This document shows positions 8,163 to 18,965 of a stretch of 64,000 nucleotides of DNA, in pieces. The stretch is from positions 124,001-188,000 of the forward strand of contig NZ_AZEQ01000001.1 in assembly GCF_001436025.1 (NCBI RefSeq), written 5' to 3'. The position numbers and the translations under genes were made by a program. The first letter of the stretch is position 1, and each line of letters begins with the position of its first letter. The notes below the pieces were generated by a model, which did no database searches, was not told the DNA's origin, and worked only from the letters and a program-made list of their open reading frames with translations. This DNA is from Limosilactobacillus mucosae DSM 13345. Its GTDB lineage: Bacteria; Bacillota; Bacilli; Lactobacillales; Lactobacillaceae.

Positions 8163-8912
8163 ATGCGAGTACCAATCATCGCCGGCAATTGGAAGATGAA
8201 CAAAACGGTTTCTGAAGCAGTTGAGTTTGTCAACTATATTAAAAATGAATTGCCAGACCCCAGTGAACGAGAAATCGTCCTGGCTGCACCGACGCTTTCA
8301 TTGACGTCGATGGTACAAGCCGCGAAAGATACGCCGTTAAAAATCGCTGCTGAAAACTGCTATTGCCGGATTGCAGGTGCGTACACCGGCGAAACCAGTC
8401 CACGCTCATTGTCTTTGGCTGGCATTCATCATGTCATTCTGGGACATTCTGAACGGCGTCGTTTATTTAATGAAACTGATGAGCTGATCAATCAAAAAGT
8501 CCAGGTTGCCTTGCGCAATGGCTTGTGTCCGATCGTCTGCTGTGATGATACGATGGGACGACGAATTGCCGGTAAAAAGGTTCGTTGGGTAGTCAGCCGC
8601 ATTCTGGCAGATCTTAAGGGACTGTCACCAGCTGATGTTACCAAGGTTACGATGGCCTTTGAGCCAAGCTGGGCAATCGGTACTGGCCAAAGTGCTGATC
8701 CTGAACAGGCTGCTGAAGGCTGCTATCTGATTCGCCAGACGATTCGTGATATGTATGGTGAAGACATTGGCAACGCCGTCCGAATTCTTTACGGCGGCAG
8801 CGTCAATGAAACCAATATCAAAGCCTTGATGGCCTATGATGATATCGATGGTGTTTTGGTTGGCGGTGCCAGCCTGGATCCTGATCGTTTCTTAAAGCTT
8901 GTAAACTCTTAA
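8163..8912 (+). CDS. tpiA: Triosephosphate isomerase
   Basis: Interconverts dihydroxyacetone phosphate and glyceraldehyde-3-phosphate. All catalytic residues are present: Lys11 in AGNWKMN, His95 in GHSERR, and Glu167 in AFEPSWAIGTG; the phosphate loop LYGGSVN is near the C-terminus. The 249-residue length is standard. The segment after strand 5 is unusual: PIVCCDDTMGRR replaces the common PIxCVGE with a Glu-rich turn. A GGGGGG ribosome binding site lies 7 bases before ATG. Codon bias is weaker than in gapA, pgk and eno. Confidence 0.95.
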   Translation: MRVPIIAGNWKMNKTVSEAVEFVNYIKNELPDPSEREIVLAAPTLSLTSMVQAAKDTPLKIAAENCYCRIAGAYTGETSPRSLSLAGIHHVILGHSERRRLFNETDELINQKVQVALRNGLCPIVCCDDTMGRRIAGKKVRWVVSRILADLKGLSPADVTKVTMAFEPSWAIGTGQSADPEQAAEGCYLIRQTIRDMYGEDIGNAVRILYGGSVNETNIKALMAYDDIDGVLVGGASLDPDRFLKLVNS

Positions 8913-8920
8913 GATAAAGC

Positions 8921-8949
8921 TTGTTTTAAATTGTTCTGAATAATACAAT
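8921..8949 (+). promoter_or_regulatory. Internal promoter of eno
   Basis: TTGTTT (8921-8926) and TACAAT (8944-8949) are 17 bp apart, just past the tpiA stop and about 50 bp before the eno ATG. It lets eno be expressed apart from gapA-tpiA. Confidence 0.75.
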
Positions 8950-8982
8950 GGAAAGCGGAAGAACTTTCCAATTTTAAAATGA

Positions 8983-10323
<1,341 letters not shown>

Positions 10324-10340
10324 TATCTAAATTAATGATT

Positions 10341-10375
10341 TTAAAAGCGTTTGGATTTTTCCAAACGCTTTTTTT
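10341..10375 (+). terminator. Terminator after eno
   Basis: AAAAGCGTTTGG (10343-10354) pairs perfectly with 10361-10372 around a T-rich loop, followed by a T run. Confidence 0.92.
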
Positions 10376-10435
10376 GATTGCTTTGATTTGTGCTAGACTG
10401 ATTAGGTAACAAAATTTTTTAGGTGTGAGAAGAAA

Positions 10436-11986
10436 GTGAAAACAACTAGAATTGCAGGACTCAGTTATTCAAATCTGCGCCAGGCAGGCCGCGCCGTTTT
10501 AATTGGCTTGGCGGCAGGCTTGGTTGTCAGTCTCTTTCGCTGGGCAATTCAAAATCTATTGGGTGTGGTTATCAAAGCATTTGCCTATTTTCATGGGCAT
10601 CCGGTCTGGCTGCTGCCTTGGATTGGCATGAGTATTTTCATTGCACTGCTTTTAGGCAATCTGGTTCAAAAAAATCCGGATATTAAAGGCTCAGGGATTC
10701 CACAAGTTGAAGGTCAGCTGACGGGACAGTTTGATGAAGAATGGTGGCCGGTTCTTTGGCGTAAATTCTTTGGTGGCATTATCAGCATTGGTTCGGGGCT
10801 GTTTTTAGGCCGTGAAGGACCCTCGATCCAGCTGGGAGCTGCTGTTGGTCAGGGAATTGCCGAAAAAAATGCCAGAACTGAAATTGAAAGACGAGTTGGC
10901 ATTGCCAGCGGCGCGGCAGCCGGGCTTTCGGCAGCCTTTAACGCGCCAATTGCCAGCACGATGTTTATTTTAGAAGAGGTTTATCATAATTTCTCGCCAC
11001 TGGTCTGGCTATCGGTATTTATCAGCTCACTGTCGGCTAATCTGGTTTCGATGGCGTTCTTTGGCCTGGAACCTGATCTGAACGTGCCGCATGAGGTGCT
11101 GTTTCCAGCTTCACAGTATTGGCATCTGATCTTGTTGGGGATTTTACTGGGCTTGCTGGGCAGGCTATATCAGGTCGTTATCTTACGGCTGCCTAAATGG
11201 ATGCGCCAGATAAAATTTCTCAAACCAGTCTGTTATCCAATCATCCCATTTCTGCTGGTCATTCCAATCGCCTGGTGGTGGCCGGTAACGCTGGGTGGAG
11301 GAAACAATCTGGTCGTTGCGCTGCCTAAGATGCCGGCTGAGCTTAAGGTAATGCTGGGCTTATTGGTTTTGCGCTTTGTCTTTTCGATGATCAGCTACGC
11401 GACTGAGCTGCCAGGGGGGATCTTTTTACCGATTCTGACGCTGGGTGGCATTATTGGTGCTCTATATTGCGTAATCATGATGCATTGGGGATTAATTCCA
11501 GCCAGATATCTGCCTAATTACGTGATCTATGCCATGGCCGGCTACTTTGCCTGCATCAGCAAGGCGCCGTTTACTGCTATTCTTTTGATTACCGAAATGG
11601 TCGGCACGATGACGCATCTTATGCCGCTGGCAATCGTTTCAATCGTAGCTTGGCTGGTCGTTGATCTGATGGGTGGGACACCGGTATACGCGGCTATGTT
11701 TGCCAATATGATGCATAAACAGCCGCAAAAAGAACTGCTGGGGCTGACACAGATGACTACGCCAATTTTTGTCGGCTCCAGGCTGGATGGCTGTCTGATC
11801 AAGGATTTTGCTTGGCCAGTCGGTGCTCTGATCACCTGTATCTATCGTGGCGAAAATCAGCTGATTCCGCATGGTGATACGCGACTGAAAGCGGGCGATA
11901 CGCTGGTCATCCAGTTGCGCGGCAAAAATCACATTGCCAACCAGGCGCGGATCAATCTGGCAGCCCGACAATCAGCGCATGATTAG
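10436..11986 (+). CDS. ClC-family chloride channel/antiporter with C-terminal TrkA_C-like domain
   Basis: Integral membrane ClC protein of 516 residues. Signature motifs are visible: GSGIPQVEG (the selectivity loop, Gln in place of the usual Glu), GREGPSIQLGA with the gating glutamate, and ELPGGIFLPIL near residue 325. About ten hydrophobic segments precede a soluble tail from about residue 440 (VGSRLDGCLIKDF... LKAGDTLVIQL) that looks like an RCK_C/TrkA_C ligand-binding domain. Likely role is chloride/proton exchange, possibly in acid tolerance; substrate is inferred. Start is GTG 10436 after AGAAGAAA. Monocistronic. Confidence 0.92.
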   Translation: MKTTRIAGLSYSNLRQAGRAVLIGLAAGLVVSLFRWAIQNLLGVVIKAFAYFHGHPVWLLPWIGMSIFIALLLGNLVQKNPDIKGSGIPQVEGQLTGQFDEEWWPVLWRKFFGGIISIGSGLFLGREGPSIQLGAAVGQGIAEKNARTEIERRVGIASGAAAGLSAAFNAPIASTMFILEEVYHNFSPLVWLSVFISSLSANLVSMAFFGLEPDLNVPHEVLFPASQYWHLILLGILLGLLGRLYQVVILRLPKWMRQIKFLKPVCYPIIPFLLVIPIAWWWPVTLGGGNNLVVALPKMPAELKVMLGLLVLRFVFSMISYATELPGGIFLPILTLGGIIGALYCVIMMHWGLIPARYLPNYVIYAMAGYFACISKAPFTAILLITEMVGTMTHLMPLAIVSIVAWLVVDLMGGTPVYAAMFANMMHKQPQKELLGLTQMTTPIFVGSRLDGCLIKDFAWPVGALITCIYRGENQLIPHGDTRLKAGDTLVIQLRGKNHIANQARINLAARQSAHD

Positions 11987-12049
11987 CCAAATGACTGGAA
12001 ATATGGTATTATTTAACGGATATAGCGGGTGAAATAGGAGGAAATTTTT

Positions 12050-12289
12050 TTGTATAATACGATTATGACCCTCTTCTTGATTGTCTGCGTCATTTTGATT
12101 GCTTGCGTAATGATGCAGCCAGCCAAGAATGACAACGATGCCATGTCCGCTTTGACCGGGGGAGCTGGCGACCTGTTCAGTCGGCGCAAGGCTCGCGGTT
12201 TTGAAGCGGTTATGCAGATTGCTACGACCATCTTTGGTGCCCTGTTTTTTATCCTGGCACTGGCGCTGGTCTATGTTTCTTCACACTAG
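12050..12289 (+). CDS. secG: Protein translocase subunit SecG
   Basis: Small subunit of the SecYEG channel. The 79-residue product has two hydrophobic segments (residues 5-22 and 57-77) separated by a polar loop with LTGGAGDLFSRRKARGFE, the SecG signature. TTG 12050 is chosen because AGGAGG lies 8 bases upstream; an in-frame ATG at 12065 is too far. It heads the conserved secG-rnr-smpB cluster. Confidence 0.93.
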   Translation: MYNTIMTLFLIVCVILIACVMMQPAKNDNDAMSALTGGAGDLFSRRKARGFEAVMQIATTIFGALFFILALALVYVSSH

Positions 12290-12296
12290 TTTAAGT

Positions 12297-12324
12297 GCCT
12301 CCTGCCAATATCAGGGGGCTTTTT
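12297..12324 (+). terminator. Terminator or attenuator after secG
   Basis: GCCTCCTG (12297-12304) pairs with CAGGGGGC (12312-12319) with one G-U pair, followed by TTTTT. Confidence 0.75.
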
Positions 12325-12347
12325 ATTTATTTTAAAGAGGTATATGG

Positions 12348-14756
12348 ATGACACAATTACAACTTGAAATACTCAAGCGTTTACTCGATCATCAAGAACT
12401 CAGCTTTTCGGCTGAAAAAATCGCCCAGCAGCTGGGAATGAACAGAGCAGATCAATTTACGCCGATCGTTCAGGCACTGGCACAATTGGAACGGGATAAA
12501 AAAGTCATGGTAACCGATCAGGGTGAATTTAAGGCGGTTATCAAGCCTAAAACGATCAGCGGGATCTTTCGTGGCAATGCAAAGGGCTTTGGCTTTGTAG
12601 CTTATGATCCGGAGCAGCCAGACGTTTATGTCAACCCTGATCACACCATGCATGCAATGAGCGGTGACGAGGTTGAAGTCAAGATCCTGCGTGCTCCTGA
12701 ACCCGGCAGCGACCAGGGACCAGAAGGACAGGTAACGGAAATTCTCACGCGTCATTATGAGCATGTGGTTGGCGAGTTTAAAAACATTACGATGGGCAAC
12801 TTTATTGGTGAGATCATTTTAAAAGACAAAAAGCTCAGCAATTTCCGCTTTTTTGTCACTGATGATGGTTTGCACCCAGAAGACAACGAAATCGTCAACG
12901 CCACGATTGCATCATATCCAAGCGATGATTCACCGCAGATCATGACAGGGATGGTCACTGAGGTTATTGGCGACAAGGATCAGCCGGGAATTGATATTCT
13001 CTCCGTTGTCTATGCCCATGACGTTCCGCATGTTTTCCCACAAGCGGTCATGGATGAGGCCAACGCCATTCCTGATCACGTGCTGCCAGAAGAAAAGAAG
13101 GGTCGTAAAGACATTACCGCTCAGCCACTGGTTACGATCGACAGTATTGAGTCCAAAGACCTTGATGATGCCGTCGTGGCTTGGAAGCTTGACAACGGCA
13201 ACTATCATCTGGGGGTTCATATTGCTGACGTTACGCACTATGTTAAGCCGGGCTCGGCACTGGACAAAGAGGCCTTTAAACGAGGAACTTCAGTCTACTT
13301 AACGGATCGTGTGATTCCAATGCTGCCAAAGCGACTTTCAAACGGCATCTGTTCCTTGAATCCGAATGAAGAACGGTTGGCAATGAGCTGTGAGATGGAG
13401 ATTGATCCCCAGGGCAACATTGTCAAGCACGAGATCTTTCCTAGTGTAATGCGTTCTCATGCTCGGATGACCTATAAAGCCGTCAACGCAATTTTAGAAG
13501 ATCATGATCCACAGGTTATCAAAGAATACGAAGAACTGGTGCCAATGTTTGAGACGATGGGCGAGCTGCACCAGATTCTTTTAAAGCATCGGCATGATCG
13601 CGGCGCCATTGACTTTGATGCGCCAGAAGCCAAGATCATTGTTGATGAGGAGGGTCACCCAACCGACATTCAGCTGCGCGAGCGGGGGACTTCTGAACGA
13701 ATGATTGAATCCTTTATGCTGGCAGCCAATGAAACCGTGGCGGAACACTACTATAAGCTGCACGTACCGTTTTTATACCGGATTCATGAAACGCCGGATG
13801 CCGATCGAATCAAGAGCTTTGCTGAGCTGCTCAGCGTCTTTGGCATTGAAATGAAGGGTGACTTGAAAAACGTTAAGCCCAAGATGCTCCAAGACGTCTT
13901 AAAGAGCGTGGCTGGCAAGCCAGAAGAACAGATGGTCCAGGTGATGATGCTGCGCAGTATGCAGCAGGCTAAGTATGCTGATGAAGAAGTCGGTCACTTT
14001 GGTTTGGGTGCCCAATACTATACGCACTTTACCTCGCCAATTCGTCGTTATCCTGATGAAATGGTGCACCGCTTGATTAGCTGGTATGCTGAAAACGGCA
14101 CGACAGAAAAAGCCAAGGCTAAATATCGCGACTGGCTGCCAGAAGTAGCTGAGCACACCTCGGTTACCGAACGGCGGGGTATTGATACGGAACGCGACGT
14201 TGACAGCATGAAGAAGGCAGAATACATGGAAGATCATGTTGGCGAGACCTTTGATGCCGTTGTTAGTTCCGTCATGAAGTTTGGCTTGTTCGTAGCCTTG
14301 GAAAATACCGTTGAAGGCCTGATCCATATCAGTGTCATGAACGATGACTTCTACGAGTATCTGGAATCCAACATGGCATTGGTTGGCCGCCGCCATCATC
14401 ATATCTTCCAAATCGGTCAGCCAGTCAAGGTTAAACTGATTCGAGTAGACAAGGATCAGCGCGAGGTTGACTTTGAACTGGTTAACCCTGAGGAAGCCCC
14501 AACAACCAAGCTGCGGGTGCCGCGTAAAAACGATGGTCGCTTTAATGGTCGAGGACGTGGCAGTCGTGACGACAAGCACAGCAGATTCGGCCATGGCGAG
14601 CGGGACAAAAAAGATGGTAAGCGTTCCTACCGCAGCAATGGCAACGGTAATGGTCGGCGCAGCAATCATCTGTTTGATCGCGGGCCTTCACGTCGGCATG
14701 ATGGCGGCAAGCGTTCCCAGCGCGGCCGCAACAATGGTGATCGCCGCTCGCGTTAA
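12348..14756 (+). CDS. rnr: Ribonuclease R
   Basis: Processive 3'-5' exoribonuclease of the RNB family (802 residues). Order of domains: N-terminal winged helix (1-60), cold-shock OB folds (65-220), the RNB catalytic domain from about 250 with DSIESKDLDDAV carrying the metal-binding aspartates, and an S1 domain around 630-710 (GETFDAVVSSVMKFGLFVALENTVEGLIHIS). The last 80 residues form a Lys/Arg/Gly/Ser-rich low-complexity tail, as in other RNase R proteins, likely for RNA binding. RNase R helps degrade mRNA in trans-translation with SmpB, which is encoded next. Confidence 0.96.
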   Translation: MTQLQLEILKRLLDHQELSFSAEKIAQQLGMNRADQFTPIVQALAQLERDKKVMVTDQGEFKAVIKPKTISGIFRGNAKGFGFVAYDPEQPDVYVNPDHTMHAMSGDEVEVKILRAPEPGSDQGPEGQVTEILTRHYEHVVGEFKNITMGNFIGEIILKDKKLSNFRFFVTDDGLHPEDNEIVNATIASYPSDDSPQIMTGMVTEVIGDKDQPGIDILSVVYAHDVPHVFPQAVMDEANAIPDHVLPEEKKGRKDITAQPLVTIDSIESKDLDDAVVAWKLDNGNYHLGVHIADVTHYVKPGSALDKEAFKRGTSVYLTDRVIPMLPKRLSNGICSLNPNEERLAMSCEMEIDPQGNIVKHEIFPSVMRSHARMTYKAVNAILEDHDPQVIKEYEELVPMFETMGELHQILLKHRHDRGAIDFDAPEAKIIVDEEGHPTDIQLRERGTSERMIESFMLAANETVAEHYYKLHVPFLYRIHETPDADRIKSFAELLSVFGIEMKGDLKNVKPKMLQDVLKSVAGKPEEQMVQVMMLRSMQQAKYADEEVGHFGLGAQYYTHFTSPIRRYPDEMVHRLISWYAENGTTEKAKAKYRDWLPEVAEHTSVTERRGIDTERDVDSMKKAEYMEDHVGETFDAVVSSVMKFGLFVALENTVEGLIHISVMNDDFYEYLESNMALVGRRHHHIFQIGQPVKVKLIRVDKDQREVDFELVNPEEAPTTKLRVPRKNDGRFNGRGRGSRDDKHSRFGHGERDKKDGKRSYRSNGNGNGRRSNHLFDRGPSRRHDGGKRSQRGRNNGDRRSR

Positions 14757-14777
14757 GCTATGACGGGAGGGAAAAAG

Positions 14778-15251
14778 ATGGCAAAAAAATCCCATCACGA
14801 AAAAGATGATAATCTAATCGCGCAGAACAAAAAAGCGCGTCACGATTATTCAGTTTTAGAGACTTATGAAGCTGGGATTGCTTTGACTGGGACTGAGATC
14901 AAATCCGTCCGAGCTCGGCGCGTCAATCTTAAAGATGGCTTTGCTCAGCTTCATAACGGTGAATTATGGCTGATGAACGTGCATATCAGTCAATATGACA
15001 ACGGCACCTTCTTTAATCATGATCCCCTGCGCAATCGTAAGCTGCTGCTGCATAAAAAAGAGATTAAAAAGATTGCCGGTGAGCTGTCGACCAAGGGGAT
15101 TACGCTGATTCCGCTGAAAATGTATATCAAGCATGGCTATGCCAAAGTACTGCTGGGCCTGGCTAAGGGAAAGCATGAATACGATAAGCGCGAGTCGATC
15201 AAGAAGCGTGAGCAGGAGCGCCAGATCGAACGTGTTTTGAAACATTACTAA
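14778..15251 (+). CDS. smpB: SsrA-binding protein SmpB
   Basis: Partner of tmRNA in rescue of stalled ribosomes; the matching ssrA gene is in this window at 51055-51427. The 157-residue protein has the OB-fold core ([37 protein letters not shown]) and the basic C-terminal tail ([26 protein letters not shown]). ATG 14778 is chosen because GGGAGGG lies 7 bases upstream; an earlier in-frame ATG at 14760 lacks one. It directly follows rnr. Confidence 0.96.
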   Translation: MAKKSHHEKDDNLIAQNKKARHDYSVLETYEAGIALTGTEIKSVRARRVNLKDGFAQLHNGELWLMNVHISQYDNGTFFNHDPLRNRKLLLHKKEIKKIAGELSTKGITLIPLKMYIKHGYAKVLLGLAKGKHEYDKRESIKKREQERQIERVLKHY

Positions 15252-15272
15252 AAATCAGATTTCGTGCAAAAT

Positions 15273-15312
15273 AAAACGGGCGTGCATTCTAAAAAAATGC
15301 ACCCCGTTTTTA
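15273..15312. terminator. Bidirectional terminator between smpB and the LURP-one gene
   Basis: AAAACGGG plus GTGCATT (about 15274-15288) pairs with AATGCACCCCGTTTT (15296-15310) with one bulge; A and T runs flank it, so it serves both converging genes. Confidence 0.8.
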
Positions 15313-15918
15313 TTCTGGCTGATGAACGTGTCTACTGAGGCTTTGATCATTAAGCACTGTTTTAGGTACGAATCCCATGCTTAGATCGCCCTGGTCAGTT
15401 GATGACATCGGATTCAGCTGACGCAATCGTTCTCGCAGCGGCTGGCGATCATGATGTCTGGCCCAGCGGTTGATGATGGTGGCCGTTAAGATTGCCAATG
15501 GCTCATCGGCTTGATTGGTGACGCTTAAACAGCTGCAAAAGCCACCAGTATTCGGTACCGGCTCAACTGCAAAGATCAAGCGGCTGCCGCAAAAGACCTT
15601 GAAGCGTCCACTTACTAATGAGCCGACGACAATCCAGTTGAGACCGTGGATATAGATCAGTTCATGAAAAAGTCCCAGTGATTTGCCGATCGTGCCAACT
15701 TGACGCCGATTTAAATAAAGAGCGAATTTTGGCGTAAGACCGAGCGTTAATTGCTTGGCTTCAGCTAACAATTCACCGCTCATCGTATATAATGAAAGTG
15801 CATCATAGCGAATCCCCCATTTACCGGCTAACAGGTAGCATGAATGGCCGCTTGCGTCGTGAATGACGGTAGCGCTGTTCAAGTCGGTCGAACGGTCGCG
15901 GATGTACAATTGCCGCAT
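15310..15918 (-). CDS. LURP-one/YxjI-related protein
   Basis: A 202-residue soluble protein resembling the YxjI/LURP-one (tubby-like beta-barrel) family found across lactobacilli; the molecular function is unknown. Pattern: MRQLYIRDRSTDLNSATVI..., then a run of short beta strands with aromatic residues (YDALSLYTMSGELLAEAKQLTLGLTPKFALYLN), ending in a polar tail. I chose the ATG at 15918 because GGTGA lies 8 bases upstream; a longer frame to 15975 lacks a ribosome binding site. Cys residues (FCGS, GFCSCL) are more frequent than in neighbouring proteins. Family assignment rests on the sequence pattern and is moderate. Confidence 0.65.
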   Translation of the reverse strand: MRQLYIRDRSTDLNSATVIHDASGHSCYLLAGKWGIRYDALSLYTMSGELLAEAKQLTLGLTPKFALYLNRRQVGTIGKSLGLFHELIYIHGLNWIVVGSLVSGRFKVFCGSRLIFAVEPVPNTGGFCSCLSVTNQADEPLAILTATIINRWARHHDRQPLRERLRQLNPMSSTDQGDLSMGFVPKTVLNDQSLSRHVHQPE

Positions 15919-16054
15919 GACAGAAATCACCACTTTTCCTAAATATCTAACTACCATTTTAACAGCTGTCGGCAATAAAAACAGTCAATTAACGCGATCA
16001 AAATAGGTATCGTATTTATAATAATCATGTTAAAATATTCACGAGGTGCTGACT

Positions 16055-16756
16055 TTGAAACAACTTATCCATAACGATTGGTGGGGCGTGCTTGAACCCC
16101 AGTTTGAATCTGCCTATTATGCTCAGCTGCACGCTTTTTTAGCTGATGAGTATGCCCATCAGACGATATATCCAGAGATGCATCATATTTTTGAAGCCTT
16201 TGAATGGACTCCCTTTTCAAAGGTAAAAGTGGTAATCTTAGGACAGGATCCTTATCATGGACCGCACCAGGCACACGGCTGCAGTTTTTCAGTTTTGCCA
16301 GGCGTCAAGATTCCGCCTTCTTTGCAAAACATCTATAAAGAGCTGCAAGACGATCTTGGCTATCCGCCCGTTGAGCATGGCTATTTAAAGAAGTGGGCCG
16401 ATCAAGGCGTGCTGTTGTTAAATTCCGTGCTCACCGTCCGGGCTGGTCAGGCGTTCTCGCACCGCGGTCATGGTTGGGAGCAGCTTACGGATGCAGCGAT
16501 TCATGCGTTGTCTGAACGGCCGCGACCAGTGGTGTTTATTCTTTGGGGCAAGGCAGCCCAATCAAAAATTCCTTTGATCAACACGCAGACCAACATTGTT
16601 CTGCAATCACCGCACCCCAGTCCTTTTTCTGCCAACCGTGGCTTCTTTGGCTCAAAGCCTTTTTCTAAAACCAATGAGGCTCTGGTGGCAATGGGTGAGA
16701 CACCGATTGACTGGCGTCTGCCCGAACATGTTGATATTGACGCACAATGGAAATGA
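16055..16756 (+). CDS. ung: Uracil-DNA glycosylase, family 1
   Basis: Removes uracil from DNA. GQDPYHG (with the catalytic Asp) and [11 protein letters not shown] (the DNA-intercalation loop) are both present, as are [18 protein letters not shown] and [12 protein letters not shown] 16055 is chosen since GAGGTG ends 6 bases upstream and the product then starts [10 protein letters not shown]; an in-frame GTG at 16046 overlaps that site. Length 233 residues. pta follows 11 bp later. Confidence 0.95.
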   Translation: MKQLIHNDWWGVLEPQFESAYYAQLHAFLADEYAHQTIYPEMHHIFEAFEWTPFSKVKVVILGQDPYHGPHQAHGCSFSVLPGVKIPPSLQNIYKELQDDLGYPPVEHGYLKKWADQGVLLLNSVLTVRAGQAFSHRGHGWEQLTDAAIHALSERPRPVVFILWGKAAQSKIPLINTQTNIVLQSPHPSPFSANRGFFGSKPFSKTNEALVAMGETPIDWRLPEHVDIDAQWK

Positions 16757-16767
16757 GGTTATGAATA

Positions 16768-17742
16768 ATGGATGTATTTGAACACTTAAAGTCACAGCTT
16801 TCATCACAAGACAAGCGGATCGTTTTTCCAGAGGGTGAGGATGAACGGATCTTTGGCGCAGCAGCTCGGTTAGCGCATGATGGTCTGCTGACGCCGATTC
16901 TGCTGGGAAATGAAGCAAAGATCAAAGCAGCTGCCAAGCAGGATGGCATTGATCTGACTGGGGTTGAAATCATGGACCCGCAGACTTATCCGGCAGCCGA
17001 CTATCAAGCAATGCATGCCGCACTTTTAGAACGGCGTCACGGTAAGAATACACCAGAACAGGTCGACGCGATGTTAAAAGACGTCAGCTATTTTGCTACG
17101 ATGCTGGTTTACATGGGCAAGGTTGACGGGATGGTTTCTGGCGCGATTCACTCAACCGGCGACACGGTCCGGCCAGCGTTGCAGATCGTTAAGACCAAGC
17201 CTGGCATCAAGCGGATCAGTGGGGCATTCTTGATGCAAAAAGGCGATCAGCGCTATATCTTTGCTGACTGTGCGATCAACATTGAACTGGATGCGCCAAC
17301 GATGGCTGAGGTTGCCGTTGAAAGCGCCAAGACGGCCAAACTGTTTGGGATTGATCCCCGCGTTGCCATGCTGAGCTTTTCAACCAAGGGATCAGCAAAA
17401 GGCGAAATGGTTACCAAGGTTGCCGAAGCGACTAAACTGGCCCAGGAAGCTGATCCAGAACTGGCTGTCGATGGCGAGCTGCAGTTTGACGCGGCAATCG
17501 TTCCAGCCGTTGCAGAATTGAAGGCTCCTGGATCCAAGGTTGCAGGTCATGCCAATGTCTTTGTCTTCCCAAGTCTGGAAGCCGGCAACATTGGCTACAA
17601 GATTGCTCAGCGCTTAGGTGGATTTGAAGCTATCGGTCCGGTTCTGCAGGGATTGAACGCACCAATTGCCGATCTGTCGCGGGGATGCAATGAAGAAGAC
17701 GTTTATAAGGTTGCTTTGATTACGGCGGCTCAGGCACTGTAA
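16768..17742 (+). CDS. pta: Phosphate acetyltransferase
   Basis: Interconverts acetyl-CoA and acetyl phosphate; in heterofermentative lactobacilli it works from acetyl phosphate towards acetyl-CoA and ethanol. The 324-residue, single-domain form is the Gram-positive type. Family stretches include VFPEGEDERI, GMVSGAIHSTGDTVRPALQIVKT, VAMLSFSTKGSA and PAVAELKAPGSKVAGHANVFVFP. GAGG lies upstream of ATG. Close spacing to ung suggests co-transcription, a common arrangement in this family of bacteria. Confidence 0.96.
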   Translation: MDVFEHLKSQLSSQDKRIVFPEGEDERIFGAAARLAHDGLLTPILLGNEAKIKAAAKQDGIDLTGVEIMDPQTYPAADYQAMHAALLERRHGKNTPEQVDAMLKDVSYFATMLVYMGKVDGMVSGAIHSTGDTVRPALQIVKTKPGIKRISGAFLMQKGDQRYIFADCAINIELDAPTMAEVAVESAKTAKLFGIDPRVAMLSFSTKGSAKGEMVTKVAEATKLAQEADPELAVDGELQFDAAIVPAVAELKAPGSKVAGHANVFVFPSLEAGNIGYKIAQRLGGFEAIGPVLQGLNAPIADLSRGCNEEDVYKVALITAAQAL

Positions 17743-17746
17743 ACTC

Positions 17747-17780
17747 AAAGGTCGTTTGGCAAAAGTCAAGCGACCTTTTT
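17747..17780 (+). terminator. Terminator after pta
   Basis: AAAGGTCGTTTG (17747-17758) pairs with CAAGCGACCTTT (17767-17778) with one G-U pair, ending in Ts. Confidence 0.85.
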
Positions 17781-17873
17781 GATTTACGGGCAGGATACGA
17801 TAAAATAGGAACTATCGAAGACCATGATCGTTGATTTGATCAAAATGGTCAATTCCAGCAAAGGATAATGATA

Positions 17874-18341
17874 ATGACTCAACTAACTTTACACAATCGA
17901 GAAGCAACGATGGCGGTAGGAAAGAAAATGGCCCCGTTTTTGCAGGCTGGCGACGTAATCGTATTAAATGGCGATCTGGGAGCTGGCAAGACCACTTTTA
18001 CCAAAGGACTGGCAGCTGGTCTGGGTATTTCAGACGTGATCAAGAGCCCAACTTTTACGATTATTCGTGAATATCAATCAGGACGCCTGCCGCTTTACCA
18101 TATGGATATCTATCGACTTGAGAATGGCGGGGCCGAAGACTTAGGATTGGAAGAATATTTTGATGGTGATGGCATCAGTGTGGTTGAATGGGCAGAATTT
18201 ATTGAAGACGAATTGCCGACCGAATTTTTGGCAATCAATTTTAAGCGGACTGATGATGAACAGACCCGTGAGCTGAGTTTTGAACCGCATGGACGGCACT
18301 TTGAATCATTGGTAAAACGATTGGTGGCAGATCATGACTGA
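17874..18341 (+). CDS. tsaE: tRNA t6A biosynthesis ATPase TsaE
   Basis: ATPase of the complex that makes threonylcarbamoyladenosine at A37 of ANN-decoding tRNAs. The P-loop [10 protein letters not shown] is around residue 35, followed by [10 protein letters not shown] and the YHMDIYRL motif typical of the YjeE/TsaE fold. ATG 17874 is preferred over ATG 17868 since AAGGAT ends 7 bases upstream of it. Length 155 residues. The end overlaps the next start by 8 bases. Confidence 0.94.
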   Translation: MTQLTLHNREATMAVGKKMAPFLQAGDVIVLNGDLGAGKTTFTKGLAAGLGISDVIKSPTFTIIREYQSGRLPLYHMDIYRLENGGAEDLGLEEYFDGDGISVVEWAEFIEDELPTEFLAINFKRTDDEQTRELSFEPHGRHFESLVKRLVADHD

Positions 18342-18852
18342 AACGGTTGGAATCAAGCTGGCCACGCCAGATGATGCACAGGCAATCCTGAATCTGCTCA
18401 AACAGCTTTCTCAAGAGAGCTCGGCCATCTTGGTGCCGCATCTGGATACGCTGACGGTCGAACAAGAAGCGTACAGTCTCTATGATATTAACGACAGTAC
18501 TGATTCATTGATCTTACTGGCTCAGTATCGAAATCATCCCATTGGTATCGTTACGATCATGGAACTGGCTGATCGGCCACAGGTAGGCGAGTTGGGCGTG
18601 GCTGTCTTAAAGGACTTTTGGCGAAACGGGATTGGCAGTCTTTTAGTTGATGAGGCTACGTACTGGTTTGCAAACTACAGTACCCTGCAAAAGCTGGTAT
18701 TGGACGTTTTTGATGATAACGTGCCGGCCATCAAGCTTTATCAAAAATATGGCTTTGTCAAGACCGGTGAGGCTAAGGTGACTGATCAACAAGGCCAGCA
18801 GCGCGCAGCAGTTCTAATGGAGTTTCAGCCCGCTGCAGCTGATCATGACTAA
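18334..18852 (+). CDS. GNAT-family N-acetyltransferase
   Basis: 172-residue acetyltransferase fold. The acetyl-CoA loop appears as VLKDFWRNGIGSLLVDEA, followed by LVLDVFDDNVPAIKLYQKYGFVKTGE, the usual C-terminal beta-alpha pattern. The substrate cannot be told from sequence; neighbouring tsaE often pairs with RimI-type acetyltransferases, but this protein resembles general YhhY-like members more. Translationally coupled to tsaE by an 8-bp overlap. Confidence 0.85.
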   Translation: MTETVGIKLATPDDAQAILNLLKQLSQESSAILVPHLDTLTVEQEAYSLYDINDSTDSLILLAQYRNHPIGIVTIMELADRPQVGELGVAVLKDFWRNGIGSLLVDEATYWFANYSTLQKLVLDVFDDNVPAIKLYQKYGFVKTGEAKVTDQQGQQRAAVLMEFQPAAADHD

Positions 18853-18905
18853 TCAAGCAACGCGGAACGGCAGCCTGCTGTTTCGCGCTTTTTTACTTAT
18901 TATTT

Positions 18906-18932
18906 ATTTAGATTTACTAAATAAGGTATAAT
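18906..18932 (+). promoter_or_regulatory. Promoter and putative auto-operator of the LacI-type regulator
   Basis: Consensus TATAAT at 18927-18932 lies 34 bp before the regulator ATG. ATTTAG (18906-18911) and CTAAAT (18917-18922) form an inverted repeat in the spacer; ATTTACTAAAT recurs in the hairpin upstream of lacS, so autoregulation is plausible. Confidence 0.5.
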
Positions 18933-18965
18933 TAAACCACGCAACTAAGCAGAAGAGGTGAGCAA

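Noticed and set aside
16046-16054. GTG start for ung
   Set aside because: The GTG is part of the ribosome binding site GAGGTG; the TTG at 16055 is correctly spaced.
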